Numbered from the stretch's first letter, positions 13,023-27,700 are shown. The stretch: 64,000 nucleotides of DNA from Rhabdornis inornatus (GCA_013397075.1 VWZS01004363.1:886129-950128); one strand, 5' to 3'. Notes: generated from the sequence alone by a model not told the origin. Made by a program: numbers and translations.

Positions 13023-15152
13023 GAGGCAGTAACAAATACTACTCTTGAGAGTCTAAATCATCTTGTGTACAATGTGGGTACTTTCCTAGGGAGAGAAGTG
13101 GGCAGGATATCTTCCAACATGACTTGTCAGTTTAACTCTTGTGTTTGTAGCAGGGGCTGTGAAATAGCTATGTTTCCTCTGGCTTTATTTATAGATGTCT
13201 ATAAATACTTCCTGAAACCCAGTCTCTTTAAGTATCACTTAATTCTGTCGTGCAAGACTTAATTACACTGACAATAAATAGACATTAGAATATTTTTAGC
13301 TAAGTGTGCTGTCATGATGCTTCCTGAGCATGAAGCATATAATGACTTAAATGTCAGTTTCTGAAGGCCCTGGAAAAGGTCTGGAAACAGCTGCTCAAAA
13401 ATTGCCACAACTGAGCTTGTTTCCTTAAATATGAAGTACATTTTGATACACTATGGCTATATCTGTTAGTTTTAGTAAAGTTCTAGAGAAAAGGCCATTA
13501 TTTTTCTGTGGTTTCTCATAAAAAGTGACAAAAGATTGTAGCTGACAGATTCTTGAGACACTCCTTAAATTGATTGTCTCAAATCTCAGATAAACATTCC
13601 ATGGAATAGTGTGAGAGCTCACATTAAACAGAGGGTGAGTACCATCAAAAGGATTGTTTCCCTTCTAGGACCTGATCAGTAAATCCTTAAGTAAACAGCA
13701 TGTAACGTATTGCTCTTGTTCAAAGAAACTTGCAGGTAATCTTTTCAGCTCCTAACTCCTGTCCAAACATCACAGATGTTGGTGACTGGGAAATACATGA
13801 TCAGAATATAGCAGATTAAATATTTGGGAGGTGTTAAGCTTGAGGGAGGTCTTAGATTATGTTCTTGGACTTGCAGGGGTTTCCTTCATTTAAAAAAAAA
13901 ATTAAAACACGGTAGTAGTTCTGTTCTGGTTCCAACTGGATGGACTGCAGGGAAAAAGTAATTTCTTGTAATCTGAAACATCTGAAGTGTTCAAGTTTTA
14001 CTAGTTCATTTTTTATAGGCTCTTAGGGTTTCTCTGGTTGGTTGTTGGGGAGAAAATTCCTTGTTAAGTTTCTTCTGGGTCTTTGCTTTTCTCCATTTAA
14101 CTTGTCCAATTTTTTATCTTTGTTTTAAACATTGTTTAAAAGTCAGGAGCAAAACTTGCTTACTCTTTATTTTAGAAGCTTTTCTTACTGGCCTTTTGAT
14201 GCTCACTGCTATATTTGTGTTCTGAGGTAATTATTATTGAGTGCTGAACTGGTTAGGTAATCTTTGCACTGCTTATTAGCATCAAAGTTTCCTTCAGTTT
14301 GTCACTTAATGTACTAGTGAAATTCCTCTCCTTGCTAAGTTCAGATCTTTTTATTTTTTTAACCGTGACTGTTAATTATAACTTAATTAATTCTTAAAAA
14401 AAATCCTAAACTGCAGTTGCCATTACCTCTGCTTTTTCAAAACTTCATTTGACATGGAGGATGTACCTGTCACTCTTAATGCTCTTTGAGGGAATGAGAA
14501 TGCATAATTCTGAAAAATCTTTCTCATTGTTTGTAGAGCAGTGTTTTCTGCAGGTTGCAGGTTATGAGAAGCCCATCTTGTGTCTGAACACCTTTCCTCA
14601 TGCCTTTGACATTATTACATTTGGTTTATATGTAACTCATGTTTCTAGAACCAAACCCAGCCCTTTTTTTTCTTTAACTGATCTATATTTCATATCTTTC
14701 TTTCTTTTATCATGACCTACCTATTGCTATTTCAAGGCTGTTTGTACTTAGTTTTTTTTATATGGAACATCTTATGCAAATCTGATAGGCTGCATTTGCT
14801 ACCCAATGTTGATCACACTTGAAAGAGGTGTTCCATGAAGCTGTTCGCTGTGATATTTCAAGCTTCTTGACCAACTTCTGTTTTGGTTCTCTCACTATGG
14901 TTGTTTTTAACTGTCAATCCATACAGTTTTTTGACTTATCTGAAAAGAAAAAAAATATGTAGCTCAACCAACTTCCCTCCATTCCAATGTTAAACATAGT
15001 TACTATATTGACCCTAAGTTAGGCAGTCTGAGAAGAAATTATATTACCCAGCTAAGAGTTCATTATTCCAGGAGTTATTTGCAAAACCTCTGCTGTTGTG
15101 CATAACCATAGGTTGAGTTTAATCTTCATATACAAGCTACTCAGGTTGGTGT

Positions 15153-15945
15153 CAGAGAATGGTTTGGGTTGAAAGAGTCTTTTCAAGACCGTCTAGTTCT
15201 CCTGCCATGGGCAGGGATACCTTCCACTACACCAGGTTGCTCAAAGTCCCAGGTTGTTCAAACTACCTGGCCTTGAACTCTTAAAATGATGGGGTTTCCA
15301 CAGCTCAGGGAAATTGTTCCAGTGCCTTATCACTTCCGTGGTAAAAAAATTCCGACTTTAAGTCCAATCAGAAACTACTCTCTTCTAGTTTAAAACTGTT
15401 GACCTCTCTACTTCACTACAGGCCTTGGTAAAAAGTCTTCCCTAATCTTTTCTAAGCCACCTTTTATATGTTAAAAGGCCGCTGTAAGGTCTCCCTGGAG
15501 CCTTCAGCAGGCTGAACCGCCCCAGTTCTCTCAGCCTGTCTTCACAGGAGAGGTCCTCCATCCCTCTGACCCTCTTCATGGCCCTCCTCTAAACTGTCTT
15601 CAACAACTCCATGTCCTTCTTCTGTTGAGGACCCCAGAGCTGTACACCCCTCTCTGGCTGGGTTCTCACCAGAGTAGAGGGACAAAATCCCCTCGCTCAG
15701 CCTGCTGGCCATGCTGCTTGTATTGCAGCCCAGGATACAAGCACATTGTTGACTCTTGTCCAATTTTTCTTGCACCAGTACCCCCAAGTCATTTTCTGCT
15801 GGGCTGTTCTCAATCCATTCCCTCCCCAGCCTGCGTTAGTACCAGGGATTGTCCCAGCCCCAGTGCAAGACCTTATGTTTAGCCTTGTTGAACTTCATGA
15901 GGTTAAGATGACACTGGTGATAGACCTGTCCAAACAGCTGCTTAA
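15153..15945 (-). mobile_element. CR1 LINE copy (about 790 bp)
   Basis: Reverse-orientation CR1 extending from the 3' end (GTTTGGGTTGAAAGAGTCTT) through TCTCCCTGGAGCCTTCAGCA and TCTCAGCCTGTCTTCACAGG to the region around CTTCATGAGGTTAAGATGAC. Among the longer copies in the window. Confidence 0.9.
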
Positions 15946-18604
15946 CCTTGGCAGGGGGAGTAGAGGGGTTGTTTTTTTGCTGCAAAAACTATGATGCCCT
16001 CTGAAGAGAATGCTAAAGAAGTGATAGAAATGTAAAAAATACTTGTGTTCCTGAGAGTGTTTTGTAATACTTTAATAAAGCAATTTAAGCTGTGATAGCT
16101 TCATGATTTTTATTATTTGCATACCTCTGCAGTAACATGGGAATTAAAATAAATGCCCTTGATGATTTGTAAGAGACAGTGGGATTCCTTTCACTCTGCA
16201 GTGTTATTTGCATATGCATTTTTTTTCAGGGTTATGAAGAACATGTTTAAACTTTTACTGGTGTAAAATGCTGTGGGAGGTAAACTTGCAGCCAGAATGT
16301 AAACTTGCAGTTTGTTTCAGGGCAGTGTTATTTTATATATTTTTTATATATATTCTGAGAAGTCAATAACTGTATGAATGTAATATTAACCCAGTATTGG
16401 GTTGATGTTTGCTTAAAAACCACTTGAAGAAACACAGTTGTGACCCTCTATCAGTTTGGTTTTCTTCAGCATTTGGACTAATGCTCTCAGTTGTCTTGCT
16501 AGCCATGCCTATTCAAGAATTTACCAGCTGGCATTGTTAGATTAGCTGCTGACAGGTATTTTTTAATTCTGTATACCTGAAGTACCTACAATGCAATGAT
16601 TCGCGAGGCCTGCTTAATGCAGTTGTTTTCACCGTTAATTTCATGTTGGTCTGAATTTCCATTGAAGTTTCCATTGAAGTAATTGTGTGTTTTGAGGAAT
16701 GTCATTCCTCTCATAAAATGAATTTGAAGATGTTCAGATGTTTCCTCAGTTTACTCTCTATTAGGACTCTGTTTTCATCTTAAGAAGATCTTTTCACTGG
16801 AAGGGCATCCAGGTTCTCATAGGCTTTGGAGTTGAAGTTTGGTGATCCAGGGGATTCTTACAGGCACAGATTTGTTCTGTGAACTATAGAAAGTGGCCTT
16901 CCTTTAGACCTTGTGGCTTAGACACAAATTGGAAAAGTAGGATGTATATAAGAAGGCAGTGGGCAGACAGTGCATTTCTGTACTGATGTTTTGTACCAGA
17001 ACAGAATATTCTTCCATTCTCATAGCAATTCTTCCATAGAGCTGCACTGTTCTTAGGTTTTTTGGCTTTTTTCTTCTTCTTGTGTGTGCAAAGTGCTCTA
17101 TGAAGTGTTGATATTTCCCATTGCAAAGAGTTTAATACTGGAAACTTGGCTAAGCCAGCTCCTGGCATTGAAAACCAGCCTCAGCAAGGTGTTAAACAGC
17201 ACCAGTCTTTTTTTTTTTTTTTTTTTTCCTCCAGAAAGACAACTCAGTGATATCTGAAGGGTAAACCTTGGGCATTGATCAAACCGTGAAGCAGAACAGT
17301 TCCTACACTGCTTCCTTCTGTGTCCTTGAACCTGTAGTGAGCATTACCGATACAGCTTGTATGCTCCTGTTCCACCACAGGCTTCACTGGTAGGAGAATG
17401 AGTGAATGATGATTTCCGTTTTTTGAGGGGCGGCAAAGACATCTATGATCAAGGTGATACAGCTGAGATGTTCAGACACTTCGGTAATTTGTGTAATTCC
17501 AAGATTCTCTAAACAGACATCTTTGAGCTCCTGGGGATGTGGCTTACAGAGGAGTTCTGTGGGCATTTTGAACGATACTTCTGCTGAAAGGAGTGCATCT
17601 GCCCATCTTTTTCTCCTCAGGCTGTACTGTTTCCCTTTTGCCACCAAAAATATTTATGAAGCTATGCAGTGAACGAGACTGGGGAGTTGATAATGGGGAA
17701 AACTAAAACAAGCATTACCTTCTCCACAACTGAGATTTAACCCACATCAGGTAAATTCATTGCAAACGTGAGAATGGGAGACAAGGACAGGCAGGACTAT
17801 TTTTGTTGGGGTTTTATGCTGGTTTAGGATGTTGGAAACTAGAGAGTTTAGTTTCTCTCCTGCTTCTCATTAGAAAAGAGTTGTAGCAAAAATGTACAGC
17901 TCATGTTTGTAATGCAGTGTATAGTTAGTTGTGAGTGACAGGATTGTGTACTGTTACCATGTTTACATGATGCCTTGGTTAAGAAGCTGCTTCTGGAATC
18001 CTGCCTTTCTCCTCTCTGAGGGAAAAGGATGTCTTTGTTTCCTCATGTTTGGTGTTTTGGACAAATCTTCAGTCTCCTGCAGCTGGCACACAGCTGATCT
18101 CCAGTCCATGTGGTCTGAGAGGGAATGTATAGCACTTTGCAGTGGGCAGAAAAACCAAGTCAGGAGTTCAAAATAGGAATGTCCTCAGAAATTGTTTTAC
18201 CGATAACTTGTATCTAAATGGCAACCTTTTTCTAAATTCTAGGAAACATGTGTAATTGAGGATATTTAAATTATGAGTATAGTAGATATTTTAATGGGGG
18301 AAGGGCTGTGTATGTAGTGTGAAAGGCTGTTGAGATCCAGGGCAGCTTATTTTAATAGTCAGATGGGAGTGGAGTGAAAATAAAAACCCCTTTTCATTTG
18401 AGATAAACTGAGCAGATGAGCAACTGTAATTACATTTTATTTTTTTTTTTCATTCTCTGAGAAGTTAAATGATACCTCATGACACAGCACAAAACCAAAT
18501 TCTATTAGCAAAGTACTGTAAAAATCTGTTATTGAGTTCGATTCAAAACTTGCCTTTAGTATTAAAGTTAAAATGTTCTAGTAAATGACTCTTCTTGTTT
18601 GCAG

Positions 18605-18794
18605 ATAACTACTCTTATAAATCATAAGGATAAACCAAAGCGTTCAGACAAGACTCTGCAAGCAATCCAGCGAGTGGGCCAAGCCGTTAACCTGGCAGTC
18701 GGGAGATTTGTTACTGTGGGGGAAGCCATAGCCAACGAAAACCATGAACTGAAGGAGGAAATGAGTGTTGCTTGCATCGAGGCAAGGAGAGCAG
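18605..18794 (+). CDS. CTNNAL1: CTNNAL1 exon 2
   Basis: 190 nt, preceded by TTGTTTGCAG and followed by GTATGT. It encodes window residues 1-63 plus one base of a split Gly codon, starting ITTLINHKD. It contains the strongly conserved QAIQRVGQAVNLAVGRF helix of the N-terminal vinculin-homology region. The frame is open at the 5' end, so an upstream exon ending in phase 0 is required. Confidence 0.96.
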
Positions 18795-21700
18795 GTATGT
18801 AGTTACTCATGAAATTGTACTTGTGCCATTTTTGGCACGCTATTTTTAGTATTAGGCATTATGTAAGAACTTTATTATTTAATTGCTTAACCCTCCTCTG
18901 CTGGTTCATTCAAGGCCTGATCTGTTACCTGATTTTGTCACTTACTTAAATTACTGTCATCTTACAAATAGGGAATGGAATTGTGTGTTGGCTTTGATTT
19001 TTATAGGATCATTTGCCATAAGGGACTACCTGACTGCTCTTTTTTTATGATGTTACTACAGACAAAGAGCAGAGTGTTGGGAATACAACTTTAGAGTTTA
19101 TTGCTGCCAAGTTAAAACAGTGGAGTATTTTAAGTTATTGGAGTGTTATGCTGTTGAGGTCAATGCATTCCAAATCTCAGTGTCTGAATGAAGGTCAGTG
19201 CCAACCCATGTTTCATCAGGACTCAGTAAAATGACTCACATCAGTCATCTGATGACTCCCCTCAGTAGAATGAAAATCATATTGTGCTTGCCTTTTTGCT
19301 GGATTCAAGTTTTGTTGCAAACTTGGTGCGTGTGTGAATTGAATGTGAAGTGTGGATAATTGAGTTGCCTGCTGTCGTTCTCCTTCCCGTGGAAGACTCT
19401 GTCTTGGTGAATTGGGGTTTGCATCCTCTGATGCTGTAAGAGAATGTCAGCATCATGCTAGAAACTACTTTCCTAGATACTAAATACTACTCCTTGCATA
19501 ATATTTCTGTGGCCCTCAGTAAATGCATATTCTTAGATCTGCAGTGAAGGCTTCAAGATGACATCTAGTAGAATCTAGTTCCTTTTGTATTTAGTGGGGT
19601 GAGGTTTTGTTTTTTCTTTCGAATACTTTTGGATTATGGGAAATTCTACTTGAATCTTTCCCAGTTTGAGCAGGTGGATGAACTGGCAAGTGTGACAGAG
19701 ATTCTGTTTGCTGTGGCTTCAGGGAGACAACCTTGAGCTTCTGTTGCAGGGACAGAAAAATGACCCTTCAACACTAATGTATTGATTACTACTGGATGGA
19801 GCAGTATTCTACTCCAAGATGTTGGTTGAAACTGTGTAGTTTACTTGAAACTGATCCATTAAGTTAAAAAGGGGGCTTGGGTGGGTGTTTGGTTTTTATC
19901 TTTGAAATGGCCTCAGAGTCCTGAAAAATGTGTCTTTGCTGTCATAACTGGTGTATAAGTCTGGTTGAATCACTGTTCTGGCCTCAGACTTTGGGGATAG
20001 AGTTCATACTATTATTTGTGATTAAATGAAAAAAGAAGCTTAGAAATTGGGCATGGTGCTGAAAGAAATCCTCTGAAAATCCCTCAACAAGGAGTCGGAA
20101 TGTTAGAAACATGCTGATGATGAATGATTGTTCTTGTGATTTGAAGGACTATTCTGGATAAACTTTAGACTGAAAATTCCTAGTCGCTCCAGTAAACTTG
20201 GCTGCAAAAAGAAATGTCCTAATTTAAAAACATTCCATTTGTTATGTGAAGCATGTGTTTTCTCTTCAGAGATCCAAGTAAAATGCTGACAAGCCAAAAT
20301 TGCCAGAGTTCACATCGATAATCTCAGCTGCTGGAAGAGCAGTGCAGTCTGAATCTGTTTCTTGACTTGCCAGTTATGCTGTGGTTAAGTATTTTTTTCT
20401 CCCTATCACTGTACGCCGGAGGAGCTCAGAACCTAAAAATAGTCTGCGGTACTTTATCCTAGTAAAAGACTATGGTTCTTTCACATTGTAAGTTTTATTT
20501 CCTGTTATGCAGTAATAGCCCCAGTCTAGAGGAGTGAAGATACAGGTTGTTTACATTTCTGTCAGCCTCAAGTTTACTTTGGCATGGCTCAGTAGTTCCC
20601 GGCATTTGAGATCTAACTGGCAACTTACATGGGAGATTCAGTGTAGCAAACATGTTTGCTCCTGGTTATTTGTTTGATGGAGGGCTTTTTGTGCCAGTAT
20701 TATCTCTGTGGACTGTTCAGTGTTGGACAAGAATATTGACCCATATTAAGGAGCCCTATGTTCTGAGGGCATAGGCAACAGAAAACCATTGCTCTTTAGG
20801 GCAGGGGATCTGGTAGAGCTGTTCATACTTCTTCTATAGGCAATAAATTAGATCGTGTCTCAGAAATTGAGATTTTTGTTAGGCATAAAAGATTTCAACA
20901 CAAAAAGATTTAGACCATTAAGCATCTCAATTTCTGAGAAAAATAAGGAGCCTGTAAATCAGTTGCATATCCTGCAGAGGTTTTGAAGAATGACAGATGT
21001 TGTATCTGTCTCTTGAGAAGGGTATAATCAGTGATCTGAAGTGTTTCAGACTTGTTATGACTATTTCCTTGTAATAAACCTTGTAATTTGATTGACTCAA
21101 AATAGAATCCTAAAACACTGCAGAGGGTCATGTAGCAGATTTTGGGTGATATTATTCTTGCACTGCGTCAATGTTTACAGTGGCAGTATAGTAGTGGAAT
21201 GTAACTTAAGCACATTTTAGATGCCCATCTGTGATTTTTTTTTTCTCTAAAACTAGGAAAGACTGGCTAATTTAAAAGAGAAAGCACATGTCAGGAATAA
21301 GTGTCAGGAATAAGCTTTTCCAGTATTCTCTGCCAGTTGACTATGTAGCCTTAAAGGAAGACATGGAGTAAAATAAAAGCAACAAATAGCTCTCTCCTAT
21401 TTTTGCTTTGGGTTTTAGTACAGAGAGGGCTAAATTAAGAAGGCTGAAAAATGGAAATGTAAATGGATAAATGGAATCACAGAATAACTGAAGTTGTAAG
21501 GGACATTTTAACTCCCAAGAATGGAGATAATACAATTTCTTTTACACTTCTCATTTCTTACTTCTTTCTTGTGCCCTTACTTAAGGGTGTTTGACCACCT
21601 TTGCTGTGGTGAAAGTATTTTCTTATGTCTTGTTCCTTGCTTCTTGTTCCATCACCATACCTACTGGGATCAGTCTGTCTGTGTCTCTCCATACCTGCCC

Positions 21701-24700
21701 ACTAGGGAGACAGACGTAGAGCACAGAAAGCCCTGCCATGGCCTTCTCTTCTTGGAGTGGAATAAATCTCCCTCCTTCAAGCTCCCCCCTTATGTCACTG
21801 GCTTCACTATGTCAGCTGAAGTTCTGAGGAGTCCAGAAGTGGACATGGTACTCTAGTTGCTGCCTCACAGGTGCCAGAAGGAAGGGAAGAATCATTCCTG
21901 CAGCCTTACAGGTGCAGCTGGCCATTATTGCTGACTCCTGTTTTACTTTGTTAGTCCCCCATGTCTTTCCCCACAAAAATTCCCTGTTGACATCTGATCT
22001 CTGCATGTAGGGCTGAGTGGTGTTACCCTGACCAGATGTGGTATTTGCTGTCCTTGGACTTCACAAATTTTCTATCAGATAATTTTTTTTCAGTCTGCTC
22101 CTCTGTATAGCATCCCTGCCCTTCACAGTGTCAGACACTCACCCACTTTGGTATTGTTCACACGCTTGCTGAATATGCTGGGTTGTCATCCAGGGAATAT
22201 TGACTCCTGTCAGCCCCAGAGGAACACCGCTGGAAGTTGACTGCTCAGTGAACTTTGTACCCATTATCTGCATCCCCAAGCCCAACAGTCAGGTTCATTT
22301 TCTACCCACCTTTTTGTTCACTTAGTCCATATCCCTTGATGAAGTTATAAGGAAACTATGGGGGATCATGGCAGGGGCCATGCTGACGCTGAGATGCACA
22401 GCATTCATTACTTTCTTATTTTAAAAACAGTGTCATCTCTTTGTAGAAGGCATTCAGATCAATAAGGGACTATTCACCCTGGCAGGTCTGTGCTGGCTCT
22501 TCCTGATTGCCTTTTTCTGCTTAATGTGGTAATGTCTTCCAAGATTATTGTAGTGGTAGTCCCGGAGGCTGATGTGAGGCTGACGAGCCCACAGTTGCCT
22601 GAATTTTTCTTGTTAACCTTTTAGATGGATGTGACAGTTGTCTTTCTATCATTGGAAATATCACCCAATTGTCATAATCTCTCAGTCATGATAGGAGAAT
22701 TACAGTGACACTGAACTGTTTCTTTGACATGCTCAGATGTGTTTTATGGACTGGTGTACACCCAGCTGAGTGTAGCTTCCTTAGCTCCAGCTCTTCAGCA
22801 AGTCTTGTTCCTCACAGCTTATCCCCAGGGCTTTATTCCTGTTCCTGTAGTTGCAGATCTATAGGCAGAGAAGGAAGCCTTTGTTCTGTTACCAGAAGTC
22901 TTGAGTTTCTGTGACTGTCTGGAGCTTTTGACAGGCAGATGTTGCAGGTGTTTCAGTGTTCTCTGATAGCTCTTTGTATGACTAGCTGCTTCACTTATAA
23001 CTTGATTCATCCTCAACAAGGTGAATCCCGTAGCATAAGAAATGGGATAATGGTGTGCATCCTTTCTTGGTTACCAAAAGGACTCTGCATCTGTTTTAAT
23101 TGTTCTCTGTGTGTTTCTACAGCATTTATGTTGTCACAGATACGGTGAGGTCAAAGAAATAGATTAATCTGCTGACAAAGGTGAACAAGTAGAGACTGGT
23201 GTGAAGTGAAATAAATTGGACTGTGGAGAAGGCCATGGTCAATGTGTTTTACTGCCAAATGACCTCCTTACCTGACTGGAGACTTATCCTACAGCTTCAC
23301 TGGGAGTGCATCTGGCTACCCCTCACTCCTTGAACTGTAGCTGTACTTTTATAATTCCTCTTGCTTTTAATCCATTTCCCGGTCCTTCAGCTGTGGAACT
23401 CACTGTCTCAGACTGTACTATAGTATAGTATATTGGAGTGACTCTCTGATTATTTGGAGCATTCCTTTTGTGACCTGGCCTGGTCCCAACAAATGTACTG
23501 GAAGTTCCTTTCCATAATGCAATGCTATTTTGACAGCTTAAGAACCCAAGGGATTACAATTATTAGAGGAGAGAAGCACTATGAAATGTGGAGCTCTGTG
23601 GGGTGAAGGACTGTCAGACGTTCCTTGTTCTATAGTGTGTGGTATTTCTGGAGTACTAGAATGATGCAGGTTCTTCAAATGGGACCACTGGCTTTATCAG
23701 GCTTTTGGAGCATTTTTCCTGCTTAGGTGAATTACCTTCATTGAGGTTTTGAAGATGATTTGATCAAATTCCCTATGACTCTCCTAGATTTTATCTTTAG
23801 GACAATCTATAGGTCAGCTGTAGGTTGATCATCTTGTCTTGCATGCTAACAAAAATCGTGTCTCAGAGCTTCCCTGAGCTCAGTCTCCCAGCAGCCGTTC
23901 TCTGGTTACAGACTAGCAAATTGCTTTGTCTTTCTTGTATTGCGCTACTATCTAGGCTACTCCAGAAGATTCAATTGGGTAGGGTCTGTGTTTCTTTCTC
24001 AGATAAGGAAATCCATTAGCTGCAGTGAATGTAGAGTTTTTACCTGCATAAAAAATAAGTGGTCAATTCAGCCTATTTAACTAAATGCAAGTTGAATAAA
24101 AAGATAGTGATGAACTGAAAATCAACTCTTCTTTGCCATTTTTCCTTTCCTGTCTCTGACAGTGCCCTGTTTAGTGGCCCTCCTTTGAATGTAAAGTGCA
24201 GTAGTCTCACTATAATGCTTCAGGCCTCTAAATTGCGAAGTTACTGTTTGTAATCTCTTTATTATTCATGCCTGGAGACTTCTGGAGACAGGAATAGGAA
24301 ACCCATAAATTATGGGAATGCTAATTGAAATTTGGAAAGTGGAGGGGAGTTTGTAGTTCTTTCTTCCTTGCTGCATCCCACTCTTACAGTGGATTGATGC
24401 AAGTTTGGACACTGGTTTGACTTTTGCTATTAAAATCAGAAAAACGCCTCCCATGAATGTTTTCTCCCTCCACACTCCCTAATTTTACCCATCACTCTCC
24501 CCTCACATAGCTGTAGATTACTGTAAGAAAATTAGTGCATATTACTGATGGAAGAGTAAGGTGGTAGTGAATTGTAATCTACATTTAAATATGGAGAGGG
24601 TGCCACCAACAGTCAGTCGAAGGAAGTGAAGTGAAATAAAGAGAGGTAGCTCTGGAATTGTCTTATCCTTCAAAGGTAAAAGTTAAGAATGTTTAATAGC

Positions 24701-27700
24701 CCAGTATATTTCTTCTAAGTATGGAAAGTAACTTTTTTTTTTTTCCTTCTAGGTGAAACAATTGCACAACTTACAGATGTGGCAAGCTTGGATCATCCAG
24801 AATCTGATAGCCACATAACAATCTTTACAGACAAAACGGGTGTGGTAAAAGCTGCAAGGTTGTTGCTTTCTTCTGTCACAAAGGTGCTGGTGTTAGCAGA
24901 CAGAATTGTTATTAAGCAAATTATAACTTCCAGGAACAAGGTATTTTAGCTTTTCTGTTTTGTTTAAGTGATACCTGTAGTCAGTGCAAAAGAATGGTAA
25001 ATGTGATATTATCATTGTTTCTCTGGAGGAATTATAAAATAAAGAGATAAAATTAATGTCTTGCACATGTTTACTTACTGGGTATCTGGAAGGGGATGGC
25101 TCTGAGTCAGTAGGATTAGAATAACAATTTTTAGTGATTCTGCATTTTATGTCACTTGCATTATCCACTTACTATGCTCGAGAAGATACTGTGTTACTGC
25201 TTATTTAACTTTAAATTTGCTGTGAGGTGAAAAGTGTGTCTGTCTGTAAAATGGTCAATAAATCTACTTGCTAATGACAGGATGTTTGTACTGTCAGGAT
25301 CAGGACAAGGAGAGCATTATGGTATCTAAGCAAAAAGCTGCGAGGAATGCACATAAGAGTCTGTGCCAGTGGAGTGAGGTTTACAGATTAAAAGGTTTTC
25401 ATGCAGTTTAACTTAGGTCTTGGAACTTAGGATGAAACTACTTGGTTGGTTTAAATAATGTATGAAGGCCCATTTAACCTCAAATGTAATCTGTTTCATG
25501 CAGTGCAGACTTCACTGTCTTGCCTCTAGGGTATTATTCCATTTTTTTTCTTAACAATTTGCTAAAACAAAAATAGAAAAATCCTATGTTTGAACAATGA
25601 GAATCTGATAAGGCCTGGGGTTTTCCATTAATTTTGAGCTTGTAATCCAGAGCAGTGCCCCTCTTTCCACTTTTGACTCCTCATGCTGTCTCTATTCCTT
25701 TGTCCCAGTTTGCTTTCCAGACCCGCTGGTCTCTATTTTGCAGCACCTAGATCCAAGACACTCAGTTCAGTCCCAAATTCAAAACCAGTGAAATTAACTG
25801 CTTCTCCCTGGCTTTAGATTTAGCAGCACTGCTCTGCTATCTTTGTGCTCATTTCTTCTCCCAGTGGTTGATTCAGTTGGCAGCAGTTTTACCAGTATCA
25901 GTTTGCTGAAGTTCCTTGTAGCTTTGGTCTTTTTTTGCACTGAAGACCAGAATGATGCATTTAATAACTTTTCTGTTTTTCTGCTGTTGTCTGCAGCCAT
26001 GCAGTAGTCCTAATTAATTTACCTTTCCTCAAGTGGCAGGTTTAGACTATGGAGCAATTGGGCAAATGCATGTATCATGAAAGGATAAGGAAGGATATAT
26101 CCTTTCAGGAGGAGGCTAGGTTTCTGATAATTTTAAATATATATGAAAATATTGTCATATGTACACCAGTGTGAATATAGTAAGCATAGGTGTAGCATTT
26201 AATTTTGAAAGCGTTTCAAACAATTTCATAATCCAGAGTAAGTGTATCTGACTCTGACTGCAATAGGCATAGAATCGTAAAATATCCTGAGTTGGAAGGG
26301 ACCCAAGTCCTGGCCCTGTACTGAACATGGCCAAGAGTCACCCCATGTGCCTGAGAGCACTGTCCAAGTGCTTCTTGAGCTCTGTCAGGCTCGTGCTGTG
26401 ACCGCTTCCCTGGGGAACCTATTCCAGTGCCCAAGCACCCTCTGCCCAAGCACCCTCCTCAGATAAAACTTTATTCCCTCGGGTCCTGTCACTGGTCCTG
26501 CTACAGAGAAGAGATCAGTGCCTGCCCTTCCTCTTCCTCTCACAAGGAAGTTGTAACTGCAATGAGATCTCCCCTCAGTTCCCTCTTTTCCAGGCTGACC
26601 AGACCAAGTGACCTCAGCCCTTCCTCATGGCTTCCCCTCAAAGCCCTTCACCATCTTCATAGTCCTCCTTTGGACACTCCCTATGGCTTAATATCCTTCT
26701 TATATTGTGACACCCAGAAGTGCCCCCAGCACTCAAGGTGAGGCTGCCCCAGCTCAGAGCAGAGTGGGACAATCCCCTCCCTTGCCCATCTGGCAATGCT
26801 GTGCCTGATGCCCCCAGGACACTGCTAGTCTTTGTGATCTCTTGAGTTTTACTGCATTCTCCTTTCTGTGCATAGTGCGCATGTTTGGGAAAGTCTGTTA
26901 TTGTCTGTGGTACCAGTAGAGCAGTTCATCTCTCTAAGACCAGATGAAACAAATGATGGTGTCTTATATAGGCCTAGTATTTATATATGCCCTAATTTTT
27001 ATAGGGTACACTCCAGAAAAGTGTGTCAGGTACTGCTATGATGGATAGCAAAGAGGTTCTTCCTGTAGGAGACATTGTGGTAGAGGGATAATATGGGCAG
27101 GGATTTAAGAAGTGCCCGCAAATACTCTGAGACAGTGTAGTATAATATGGCAAAGAGGATGGAAAGGTAGGAAGAGAATCATCAGTACTGCCAACTGGAG
27201 AGGATTCTGGCTTCTTGAAATGTGTCACTGTTCCAGAAGATCCCAGATCCATTTTTATCTTAGAGATTGACTACCTAGTGTTAAACTTCTGTTGCCTTTT
27301 TTTTTTTTTTTTGGCTGCCTATTTCTGAACACTTTTTTTTTCCATTGTCATCATCTTCCTCATGTGAATAAAGAGTCAATCAAGGGCAAAGGATAGAAAA
27401 ACAGATGAGTGGTTGGACATCTAATCCCTCAGACAAATGAAGTAATTGGGATCTTCCAGAATGGTCATCTGTTCTGGAATCCAGCCTCTGGCTGATGATC
27501 CCCAGTGATCCTGTTCCTGCTTCCACATTCTCTGCACCAAATATGCTGTCCTTGTGTTCTTGGATTGCATACATTTTCTTCCATACCTGCCCACATCTTT
27601 CCTACCTTACAAAATCAGTTTCATTGTCCATCAGACTTAGTCACTGCATCAGTGAGCTTAAGGTTTTGCTCCACTCCCTGTCACCAGTCAGTTTAGGAGA

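Larger units (their letters stand above)
1..18604 (+). other. CTNNAL1: CTNNAL1 intron 1 (partial, inferred)
   Basis: 18.6 kb without any exon I can support. Exon 2 needs an upstream exon, and no CpG-rich first exon occurs here, so this is most likely intron 1. It contains CR1 copies (1-225, 930-1870, 3128-4160, 11000-11335, 15153-15945), an A/C-rich tract at 8510-8815 and two LTR-like repeats (11423-13022). The remainder (226-929, 1871-3127, 4161-8509, 8816-10999, 13023-15152, 15946-18604) shows only unique AT-rich sequence and short homopolymer runs, such as T21 near 17208. Its upstream boundary, and whether another gene's end enters it, cannot be seen. Confidence 0.75.
18795..24752 (+). other. 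CTNNAL1: CTNNAL1 intron 2
   Basis: 6.0 kb. It holds a long reverse-orientation CR1 copy (21472-22760) and a 16-bp perfect inverted repeat (20858-20939). The region 22761-24752 has diffuse repeat-like character but nothing I can name. Confidence 0.85.

Noticed and set aside
1..18604. Search for CTNNAL1 exon 1 inside the window
   Set aside because: No CpG-rich first exon or matching N-terminal coding sequence ending in phase 0 was found, so it is taken to lie before position 1.
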